A stretch of 64,000 nt of DNA. It comes from Micromonospora sediminimaris (GTDB lineage Bacteria > Actinomycetota > Actinomycetes > Mycobacteriales > Micromonosporaceae). A program made the position numbers and the translations under genes. Below are positions 55,763 to 62,969 of the stretch, one piece after another (the stretch's first letter is position 1; every line of letters starts with the position of its first letter). The notes under the pieces are model-generated. The model did not search any database. It saw nothing but the letters and a program-made list of their open reading frames with translations, and had not been told where the DNA came from. The stretch lies in assembly GCA_900112325.1 (NCBI GenBank), contig FOLJ01000005.1:1-64000 (forward strand), written 5' to 3'.

Positions 55763-56979
55763 CATCCGTCCGAACCGCGCTGGTGATCGGCGGCGGGATT
55801 GCCGGGCCGGTGACCGCGATGGCGCTGGGCCGGGCCGGGATCGAGGCCACGGTCCACGAGGCGTACCCGTCGGCGGCCGAGGGGAGCGGAGTCACCCTGA
55901 CCATGGCACCCAACGGCCTGGCCGCGTTGCGCTGGGTCGATGCCGAGCGGGCCGTCGAGGAAGTGGGGCTGCCCATGCGACGGACCGTGGTCACCGACGG
56001 TCGCGGAGGCCGCATCGGCGCCTTCCCGCACGTGGCGGTGGAACCGGTCACGCTGGGGCTGTGGCGTGACGACCTGGCCCGGGTGCTGCGCGAACGGGCC
56101 GAGGCGCAGGGCGTGCGCATCGTGTACGACAAGCGACTGGTCGACGCCGAACAGCGCGCCGACGGCGTGCTCGCCCGGTTCGCGGACGGCTCCACGGCCA
56201 GCGCCGACGTGCTGATCGGCGCGGACGGCATCCGCTCCCGGGTGCGTACGCTCATCGACCCGCAGGCACCCGGGCCGCAGGTGCTGCCACTGCTGAACCT
56301 CGGTGGCGCGGCCCGGTACGCGGTGCCCGACGCCGATCCGGAGGCGATGTACTTCGTCTTCGGATCCCGTGCCTTCTTCGGCTACTGGGTGCAGCCCGAC
56401 GGTCGCACGGCCTGGTTCGCCAACGTGCCGGATCACCGACCGACAAGCTACGCCGAGGCGAGCCAGATTCCGCGATCGCAGTGGTTGCACCGGCTCCGCG
56501 AGGTGTTTGCCGACGACGTGCCGGCCCGGCAGGTGCTCGCCCACACCGAGCCGGACGACCTGGTGGCCATCGGATCGATCGAGAGCATGCCGTCGGTGCC
56601 GCGTTGGCACGACGGCCGGATGGCGCTTGTGGGCGACGCGGTGCACGCGCCGTCACCGAGTTCCGGCCAGGGCGCGTCACTGGCCGTGGAGAGCGCCGTG
56701 CAGTTGGCCCGCTGCCTGCGGGACCACCCCGACGTGCCGGCCGCGTTCGACGCGTACGAGCGGCTGCGCCGTGGGCGGGTCGAGAAGGTGCTCCGGCGGG
56801 GACGGCAGACGACGTCCACCAAGACGGTCGGCCCGGTCGCGAAGCGGATGATGCGGCTCATGATGCCGTTGGCGTTGCGTACCTTCCTCGACCCGGAGCG
56901 GACGCTCGGCCCGGAGCAGCGCTACCGGATCGACTGGGACGCGCCGGTCGCCACGGAACTCGCCGCCGGCCGCTCCTGA
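55759..56979 (+). CDS. FAD-dependent monooxygenase (PHBH/TetX-like)
   Basis: The 406-aa flavoprotein has the N-terminal dinucleotide motif LVIGGGIAGPVTAMAL (8-23), ADVLIGADGIRSRVR (DG motif) and MALVGDAVHAPSPSSGQGASLAVESAV (GD motif, FAD ribityl). This is the aromatic hydroxylase group; homologues oxidise phenols, tetracyclines or polyketides. With the PadR regulator it forms a likely substrate-induced detoxification pair. Confidence 0.93.
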   Translation: MTSVRTALVIGGGIAGPVTAMALGRAGIEATVHEAYPSAAEGSGVTLTMAPNGLAALRWVDAERAVEEVGLPMRRTVVTDGRGGRIGAFPHVAVEPVTLGLWRDDLARVLRERAEAQGVRIVYDKRLVDAEQRADGVLARFADGSTASADVLIGADGIRSRVRTLIDPQAPGPQVLPLLNLGGAARYAVPDADPEAMYFVFGSRAFFGYWVQPDGRTAWFANVPDHRPTSYAEASQIPRSQWLHRLREVFADDVPARQVLAHTEPDDLVAIGSIESMPSVPRWHDGRMALVGDAVHAPSPSSGQGASLAVESAVQLARCLRDHPDVPAAFDAYERLRRGRVEKVLRRGRQTTSTKTVGPVAKRMMRLMMPLALRTFLDPERTLGPEQRYRIDWDAPVATELAAGRS

Positions 56980-57061
56980 GTCGATGAGCCGCGCGCCGCG
57001 CCGGGTCGCCGACGCGTGGCGGTGGCGGCACCGTCCGGTGACCGCCACCGCCCGCAGCCGG

Positions 57062-57307
57062 TCACATCGGCGGCGCGACGTCCCGCCGCTCCTCGACCCG
57101 GCGGTACTCCACCGGCTCCTCCGTGGTGGTGGCGACCGTCTGGCGACGGCGGCCCCAGACGAGCGTGGTCAGGATCAGGCCGAGCACGCCGGCGGCCATC
57201 AGGATCCAGCCGACCACGTCCAAATCGAGCCCGCCGATGCTGGCGTTGACCGCGAAGGTGAGGATGGCGCCGAGCGCCAACAGGAAAATGCTGGTGCCGA
57301 TACCCAT
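57062..57307 (-). CDS. DUF6458-type small membrane protein
   Basis: The 81-aa protein has two membrane segments (IFLLALGAILTFAVNASIGG and VVGWILMAAGVLGLILTTLVW) and a charged C-terminal tail (VEYRRVEERRDVAPP). It matches the actinobacterial DUF6458 pattern. A strong ribosome site AAAGGAGG fixes the start at 57307. Function is unknown. Confidence 0.88.
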   Translation of the reverse strand: MGIGTSIFLLALGAILTFAVNASIGGLDLDVVGWILMAAGVLGLILTTLVWGRRRQTVATTTEEPVEYRRVEERRDVAPPM

Positions 57308-57460
57308 GACAGCCTCCTTTGTCCGGGGGGTGCGGTGTGCTGTCGGGAGGGCTCTGTACCCGGGTCGGGAGCGGCGCAATCACCGGCTGTCGGGGGCGGC
57401 GCCTCCGGCGATCTTGTCATCGGGTAGAGTTGCCCCGTCGCCGGCGCAGCCGGAGGCAGT

Positions 57461-57533
57461 GCGGACGTAGCGCAGCTGGTAGCGCATCACCTTGCCAAGG
57501 TGAGGGTCGCGGGTTCGAATCCCGTCGTCCGCT
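57461..57533 (+). tRNA. tRNA-Gly (anticodon GCC), second copy
   Basis: A 73-nt cloverleaf nearly identical to 54769-54841, with C for T in the D-loop and A for G in the T-loop. CCA is not encoded. Confidence 0.97.
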
Positions 57534-57572
57534 CGCGGTCCGGCCGCACCCTGGGGTGCCGCCGGTCTCCAC

Positions 57573-57647
57573 GGGCGATTGGCGCAGTGGGAGCGCGCTT
57601 CCTTGACACGGAAGAGGTCACTGGTTCAAACCCAGTATCGCCCACCA
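57573..57647 (+). tRNA. tRNA-Val (anticodon GAC), second copy
   Basis: 75 nt including encoded CCA, identical to 54962-55036. No tRNA-Cys lies between it and the second tRNA-Gly. Confidence 0.97.
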
Positions 57648-57685
57648 GCACTCGCTGGCCTCCGAGCGCACCACCCGCCAGCACC

Positions 57686-58111
57686 TCAAGCTGCGCAGGC
57701 ATATGTGTCATCGTTGGCGGCCCACTGCCAGTCCTGCCTGTTCGCTATGCCGTCGAGCCTGCCGTTGGCGCGGATCCCGTCAACTACCTCAAACCAACCT
57801 CTGGTGAGCATCGCCATCGAGGAATCCTGCAACTCCTGCCGCTCGACCGGATCGCTGGGCATGACAACGTGGGGATACCAGTAGCCGACGGCCGACAGGT
57901 CGTTACGCGACACCCGGTCGTCGGGGTTGTTGCTGTGCGCGGCCGTGTCCACGAGACGCAGCCACTTGAGAATCTTCTTCGCTGCCTGCTTGCAGCTGGT
58001 AATGCTCACCGCTTGTGCGGGTGCGGCCGCCGTGGCGACGACTCCGCCGGACACAGCCAGGGACAGCGCGGCCGCGATGGCAGCGCGCCGTAACAACGAT
58101 GGTCTACGCAC
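57686..58111 (-). CDS. Small secreted protein with EF-hand-like motifs
   Basis: The 141-aa protein has a signal peptide (about 1-34, ending AQA) and a mature domain with two related segments, DDRVSRNDLSAVGYW and NGRLDGIANRQDW, which look like the D-x-x-(V/L)-x-R-x-D calcium-loop-like motifs seen in some actinobacterial secreted effectors. Two cysteines flank the mature domain. The GTG start at 58111 follows GAGGGAG; a TTG at 58132 is open too. Function is unknown. Confidence 0.75.
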   Translation of the reverse strand: MRRPSLLRRAAIAAALSLAVSGGVVATAAAPAQAVSITSCKQAAKKILKWLRLVDTAAHSNNPDDRVSRNDLSAVGYWYPHVVMPSDPVERQELQDSSMAMLTRGWFEVVDGIRANGRLDGIANRQDWQWAANDDTYACAA

Positions 58112-58360
58112 GAGGAACTCCCTCAGTCGCAAATGGATGCACTGAGTCTTGCCGTCGGGTCCATGGGGGTCGATCCCGCCAGCTACCCGGACGAACTCAC
58201 TTCAGCAGGATCGACAAACCGAATGCCGGCTGGTACGGGAATGCGGTTTCGGGTTGTGCCGCAGTCGGTCCAGCCGATTCGAGTCGCGCCCTGGATCTTC
58301 GATCCGGGCCGTCCACCAGCAGTGTTGTATATCGCCGGCAGCGCACAGCCGCGCTGGCGC

Positions 58361-59308
58361 TCAGGCTCGGAAGGTCCGCCGATAGGTGTCCGGTGGTACG
58401 CCGATCAGGCGGTGGAAGTGCCGGCGCAACGTGGTAGCCGTCCCCATGCCGGCGGCCGAGGCGATGGTGTCGATGCTGTCGTCGGTGCTCTCCAGCAGCT
58501 CCTGTGCGCGACGGATCCGCTGCGTCAGCAGCCACTGGAGCGGGGTCGTGCCGGTCACCGAGCGGAACTGGCGGGTCAGCTGGCGGGAGCTGAGACTCGC
58601 CTGGCGGGCCAGATCCTCGACGGTGAGCGGCTGGTCCAGGCGGCGCATCACCCAGGGAAGCAGCTCGGTCAGGGGACGGCCGTCCCGGGCGGGCACCGGT
58701 GTGCTGACGAACTGGGCCTGACCACCGGCCCGGTGCGGTGGCACGACCAGGCGGCGGGCGACCACGTTGGCGATCGCCGGGCCGTGATCGCGGCGGACCA
58801 GGTGCAGGCACAGGTCCATGGCCGCGGCCTTGCCGGCGGAGGTGAGCACGCGGCCGTTGTCGACGTAGAGCACGTCCGGGTCGACAGTCACCCTCGGATA
58901 GCGCGCGGCCAGCTCCCGGGTGTGGGCCCAGTGCGTCGTCGCCCGCCGCCCGTCCAGCAGGCCGGCGGCGGCCAGCACGAACACGCCCGTGCAGAGGGAG
59001 ACCACCCGCGCACCCGATTCGTACGCCGTACGCACCGCCTCGACCAGCTCGCCGGGAGGCTCCTGTTCGACGTCCGCCAGGGCGGGAACGATCACGGTGT
59101 CGGCGGCTGCCAACCGGTCGAGCCCATGGTCCGGCTTCAGCAGGAACCGGCCGACGTGGACGGGGCGCGTGCCGCACACCTGGGCGTCGTACCAGGGACC
59201 GGGCACGGCGTCCGGCGCGGAGCCGAAGACTTCGCAGGCCAGCGCCAGTTCGAAGTGCAGCATGCCGTCGGTGGCGGCGATCGCGACGGAGTGCGGGGCG
59301 ACGCTCAT
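58361..59308 (-). CDS. GlxA-type AraC regulator (DJ-1/PfpI + AraC)
   Basis: The 315-aa regulator has an N-terminal DJ-1/PfpI-like sensor domain (VAIAATDGMLHFELALACEVFG; RVVSLCTGVFVLAAAGLLDGRRATTHW, with the nucleophile-elbow Cys) and a C-terminal AraC double helix-turn-helix (LTVEDLARQASLSSRQLTRQFRSVTGTTPLQWLLTQRIRRAQELL; IDTIASAAGMGTATTLRRHFHRLIG). It is divergent from the saccharopine-dehydrogenase-like gene, its probable target. Confidence 0.93.
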   Translation of the reverse strand: MSVAPHSVAIAATDGMLHFELALACEVFGSAPDAVPGPWYDAQVCGTRPVHVGRFLLKPDHGLDRLAAADTVIVPALADVEQEPPGELVEAVRTAYESGARVVSLCTGVFVLAAAGLLDGRRATTHWAHTRELAARYPRVTVDPDVLYVDNGRVLTSAGKAAAMDLCLHLVRRDHGPAIANVVARRLVVPPHRAGGQAQFVSTPVPARDGRPLTELLPWVMRRLDQPLTVEDLARQASLSSRQLTRQFRSVTGTTPLQWLLTQRIRRAQELLESTDDSIDTIASAAGMGTATTLRRHFHRLIGVPPDTYRRTFRA

Positions 59309-59414
59309 GTCGGAAATTGTACGGGTCGTGTCGTTCCGGACACTCGTCCCGCCTCGCCGGCCCCGGCAGAGTCATGCCCAGAAGATCACGCGGAGCGGCG
59401 AGCAGGGGGCAGGC

Positions 59415-60491
59415 ATGGGAGCGGGGCGAGAGGTGGCGGTGTTCGGCGCGTACGGGCACACCGGCCGGTTCGTGGTGGCGGAGTTGTGCGAGCGCGGGTA
59501 CGTGCCGCTGCTGCTCGGCCGCGACCAGGACAAGCTGCTGGCGTTGGCGCGGACCCGACCGGGGCTGGAAACGCGACAGGCGGCGGTCGACGATCCGGCC
59601 TCCCTCGACCGCGCGCTGCACGGCGCGACCGCTGTGGTCAACTGTGCCGGGCCGTTCGCCTCCACCGCCGCCGCGTTGGTGGCGGCGGCGCTGCGCGCCG
59701 GCATCCCGTACGTCGACGTGGCGGCGGAGATCGAGGCGAACCTGGACACGTTCCGGCACTTCGCGGCGCCGGCCCGCGCCGCGGGCATCGCGGTGGTCCC
59801 GGCGATGGCCTTCTTCGGCGGTCTCGGCGACCTGTTGGTCACCACCGTTCTGGACGACGCGGCGGCGGCGGACGAGGTGCACATCGCCTACGGCCTGAGC
59901 AGTTGGCGACCCACCCCCGGAACTCGCGCGTCGGGCGCGGTGTCGGCACGGCGGCGAGGTGACCGCCGGGTCCGCTACACGGGCGGGCAACTGGAGTACC
60001 ACGACGACGCGCTGCCGAGCCTGGAGTGGCCCTTCCCGGCTCCGCTGGGCCGGCAACGGGTCATCGGGGACTTCACGATGGCCGACGTCGTCACCGTGCC
60101 CAGCCACCTGACCGTCCCCAGGGTGCGCACCTACATGGCGGCCACTGCGGCGGCGGACCTGTCCGCTGCGGACGCGTCGGCGCCTACCCCGGTCGATGAG
60201 CGCGGCCGATCCGCGCAGACCTTCGTCGTCGACGTTCTCGTCCGAGCCGGCGGTACGCACCGGCGCCTGGCGGCGACGGGTCAGGACATCTACGCGATCA
60301 GCGCGCCCCTCGCGGTGGAGGCCGTCGACCGCATCCTCACCGGCCGGACCAGGGCCGTCGGCGTCGCCTCGGCGGGCGCGATGTTCGACGCGCCAGATTT
60401 CCTCGCCGCCCTGTCCCCGTGCCTGTCGCTGCATGTTCCGTCCGAACCCGCGCCGGTGGGCCTCGGTCCGGGGTCGTCCCGCCCACGATGA
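59415..60491 (+). CDS. Saccharopine dehydrogenase-like NAD(P)-binding protein
   Basis: The 358-aa protein has an N-terminal Rossmann motif (VAVFGAYGHTGRFVVAEL), GRDQDKLLAL, ATAVVNCAGPFASTAAALVAAALRAGIPYVDVAAE and PAMAFFGGLGDLLVT, typical of the trans-acting enoyl reductase/saccharopine dehydrogenase-like family. The substrate is not lysine-pathway-specific in this group. ATG at 59415 follows GGGGGCAGG. Confidence 0.9.
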   Translation: MGAGREVAVFGAYGHTGRFVVAELCERGYVPLLLGRDQDKLLALARTRPGLETRQAAVDDPASLDRALHGATAVVNCAGPFASTAAALVAAALRAGIPYVDVAAEIEANLDTFRHFAAPARAAGIAVVPAMAFFGGLGDLLVTTVLDDAAAADEVHIAYGLSSWRPTPGTRASGAVSARRRGDRRVRYTGGQLEYHDDALPSLEWPFPAPLGRQRVIGDFTMADVVTVPSHLTVPRVRTYMAATAAADLSAADASAPTPVDERGRSAQTFVVDVLVRAGGTHRRLAATGQDIYAISAPLAVEAVDRILTGRTRAVGVASAGAMFDAPDFLAALSPCLSLHVPSEPAPVGLGPGSSRPR

Positions 60492-60587
60492 TCGGCGGCC
60501 GGATGGCCGGACACCGTCGAGCGTGGACCTGTTCCGGACGGAGCCACCGTGCAGCGGTCCCGACGGGCCGATTACCGGTCGGCGGCG

Positions 60588-61256
60588 TCAGCGGCCGTCG
60601 GCGCTGGTGGGCAGGGCGAAGCGCCAGCCGTCCGCATGCAGGGCGGGGATGGCCCGGTCGACGGCGTCGACGGTCTGGCTGCGGTCGCCGCCGCCGTCAT
60701 GCAGCAGCACCACCGCGCCCGGGGCGACGCCCTCAATGAGGCGTCGCAGCAGCTCGTCGGTGCCGGGCGGTTCCCAGTCCGTCACGGCGAGCCGCCAGCC
60801 CATCGGCCGCATCCCGAGCGCCGTGGCCACGCCGGGCGTCTGGCCCCAGGCCCCGTACGGTGCCCGGAAGTAGGGGACCCGGACGTGCGGGACGGCGTGC
60901 CGGATGACGGCGTTGGTCTCCAGCAGGTCCGAGGCGATCCGCCCGGCGGCCCAGGCGCCCATGTCGTCGTGGTGCATGCTGTGGTTGCCCAGCGCATGCC
61001 CGGCCGCGACGATCCGGCGCACCAGCTCGGGGTGCTCGATGACCCGGTCGCCCTGAAGGAAGAAGACCGCCCGGACGTCGTGGGCGGCCAAGATGTCGAG
61101 CAGGTGCGGGGTGTGCTCCGGGTGCGGTCCGTCATCGAAGGTGAGGCAGACGACCCGTTCGGTGCCGATCACCTCGGTGGGCCGTACCGGTGGCGGTCCG
61201 ACGCCCAGCCTGGACGCGGCAGGCGGGGGACGCAGGGGCTGCGTGGTGGACGACAT
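60588..61256 (-). CDS. Polysaccharide deacetylase (CE4/NodB domain)
   Basis: The 222-aa CE4 enzyme has the metal triad Asp42, His92 and His96 (LTFDDGPH; GNHSMHH), the base in TFDDGP, RAPYGAWGQTPG and the C-terminal LLHDGGGDRSQTVDAVD. It removes acetyl groups from xylan, chitin oligomers or peptidoglycan. No signal peptide or membrane anchor is visible, which is odd for an enzyme of extracellular polymers. It lies downstream of the GH10 gene behind a strong hairpin. AAGG precedes the start at 61256. Confidence 0.9.
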   Translation of the reverse strand: MSSTTQPLRPPPAASRLGVGPPPVRPTEVIGTERVVCLTFDDGPHPEHTPHLLDILAAHDVRAVFFLQGDRVIEHPELVRRIVAAGHALGNHSMHHDDMGAWAAGRIASDLLETNAVIRHAVPHVRVPYFRAPYGAWGQTPGVATALGMRPMGWRLAVTDWEPPGTDELLRRLIEGVAPGAVVLLHDGGGDRSQTVDAVDRAIPALHADGWRFALPTSADGR

Positions 61257-61276
61257 CGATCGGACCTTCCGCTGGT

Positions 61277-61311
61277 GGGCCGTGTGGGGCGCTTGGCGCC
61301 CCACACGGCCC
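61277..61311 (-). terminator. Strong hairpin between GH10 and CE4 genes
   Basis: GGGCCGTGTGGGGCG (61277-61291) and its perfect complement (61297-61311) make a 15-bp stem with loop CTTGG, 40 bp after the GH10 stop codon on the minus strand. Confidence 0.85.
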
Positions 61312-61350
61312 GCTGGTGGTGGATGGCTGGTCCGCCCGCCGGGACGAGGG

Positions 61351-62544
61351 TCAGCGGCGGGGCTTGGGTGCGATGCGGGGCAGGACGTACGGCGGGCCGG
61401 CGAGGATCAGGTCGGACTTGATCTCGTGGTAGGCCAGCTTGGGCTGGTAGTTCTCGTCCATGATGGTGGCCAGGCCCTCCGGCGGGTCGTCGAACCAGCC
61501 CGGCACCCAGGAGTGCTTGTCGCTGAAGCCCCAGACGGTGTACGAGAGGCAGCTGCGTACGGCCAGGCAGGCCTTCATCAGCACGCTGTGGTTGGCGGCC
61601 GACGCCTGCAACCGGGGGTTGATCTCCTCGGAGTTGCCGGCCTGGACCGCCTCGGTCATCTGGCTGCGGACGTCCACCTCGGTGAACGCGGTCGCCACCC
61701 CGAGCGAGGTGAACTTCTTCAGCGCCTCGGTCACCTGGAAGGTGTTGAAGTTGCCGTACTGGGTGCCGAGGTGGCCCTGCGCGCCGACACCGTCGATCGG
61801 TACGCCCTGGGAACGCAGCCGCTTGACCATGTCGTAGACGAACTGGGTCTTGTCGTCGGCCGGGTTGCCGGAGCCGAACGCCTCGATGTTGTAGTCGTTG
61901 TAGAACAGCAGCGCCTTGGGGTCGGCCGCGCGGGCCCACCGGAACGCGTCAGCGATGTAGTCGGGCCCGAGGTTCTCGGCCCAGAAACCCTTGTAGTGCA
62001 GGGTGGGCGGAGTGTCCCAGGGGTCGCTGACCGCCTCGTTGACGACGTCCCACTGCCAGATCTTGCCCTTGTAGCGCTTGACCACCGTGGTGATGTGCTT
62101 GCGCAGCAGCTCGCGCAGCTCCTGCTTGCTGATGGAGCCGTCGGCGACCCCCTCGGTCAGCCACTGCGGCAGCTGGTTGTGCCAGACGAGCACGTGACCT
62201 CGTACGCTCTGGCGGTTGCGCTTGGCGAAGTTGATGAGCTGGTCGGCCGGCTCCCAGTTGTAGGTGCCGCGGGTGGGTTCGAGGCTCTCCCACTTCATGG
62301 CGTTCTCGGCGGTGACCGAGACGAACTCGGATCCGGCGATCTTGCGGTACTCCGGGTCGGCGCTGTCATTGAGGGCGTCCGCGCTGACGGCGGTGCCGAT
62401 CTGTAGGCCGTGACGCAGGCCGAGGGCGCCCAGGGTCTTCGCGGTCGGGTCGTACGGCCGGCCGGCCGTGGCCGGCACCATGTTCAAAGTCGCAGCGGTC
62501 GCGACGGCGACCGCTCCGACGGCCATCCACCGTCTCAACTTCAT
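61351..62544 (-). CDS. Secreted GH10 endo-1,4-beta-xylanase
   Basis: The 397-aa enzyme cleaves xylan outside the cell. The signal peptide (about 1-28, ending ATA) precedes a complete GH10 barrel with acid/base Glu170 in WDVVNEAVSD, nucleophile Glu289 in ATAFTEVDVR, WHNQLPQW and WGFSDKHSWVPGW. There is no carbohydrate-binding module, only a short basic tail. The start at 62544 (MKLRRWM) has AGAGGA at correct spacing; the ATG at 62550 directly abuts that site. A set of palindromes lies upstream. Confidence 0.95.
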   Translation of the reverse strand: MKLRRWMAVGAVAVATAATLNMVPATAGRPYDPTAKTLGALGLRHGLQIGTAVSADALNDSADPEYRKIAGSEFVSVTAENAMKWESLEPTRGTYNWEPADQLINFAKRNRQSVRGHVLVWHNQLPQWLTEGVADGSISKQELRELLRKHITTVVKRYKGKIWQWDVVNEAVSDPWDTPPTLHYKGFWAENLGPDYIADAFRWARAADPKALLFYNDYNIEAFGSGNPADDKTQFVYDMVKRLRSQGVPIDGVGAQGHLGTQYGNFNTFQVTEALKKFTSLGVATAFTEVDVRSQMTEAVQAGNSEEINPRLQASAANHSVLMKACLAVRSCLSYTVWGFSDKHSWVPGWFDDPPEGLATIMDENYQPKLAYHEIKSDLILAGPPYVLPRIAPKPRR

Positions 62545-62969
62545 CTGCATTCCTCTCGATCCTCAATCGACATATGTCGATCATGAAGCGCCGGTTCGGG
62601 CCGGTGCTGAGCAGGTTGGCAGCGGTACGCGGCGCCATGGCCGGAGGTGTCGCGTGGTCGCGGAGGGCGCCGATATTTTTCCGGATGTCGATCGGTAACT
62701 TGGTCGAAACGTTAGGGCCATCGATGGCCACAGTCAACCACGAAAACTTCCGGAAGCAGCCCGTGTGCACTGCTGGAACGTCCGGTTTACAACCGGAAAC
62801 TTCCGGATCCAACCTCGGCTCCGTGCCCTCGGATCGGCGCCCCGCCACCCGTACGAAGTGGCCGGGCCGGCTCGCTCCCGCGGGTTCCGTGGACGGGGTC
62901 GAGCCGGCCCGGGGCTAGGGCCCGCCGGCGCAGGTCGGTCGGACGGCGTACGTCGCCGGTCGATGAGGA
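62545..62969 (-). promoter_or_regulatory. GH10 upstream region with four palindromes
   Basis: This 425-bp gap contains ATCGACATATGTCGAT (62566-62581, perfect 16-bp palindrome near the start codon), CTTCCGGAAG (62747-62756), CCGGTT-TAC-AACCGG (62782-62796) and CCGGAA-AC-TTCCGG (62793-62806). The last two overlap. They resemble LacI/TetR-type operators. The stretch 62810-62969 holds nothing I recognise. Confidence 0.55.

Noticed and set aside
54769..57647. tRNA cluster as an integration site of a genomic island
   Set aside because: No integrase, excisionase or truncated tRNA copy is present; only the duplication itself is reported.
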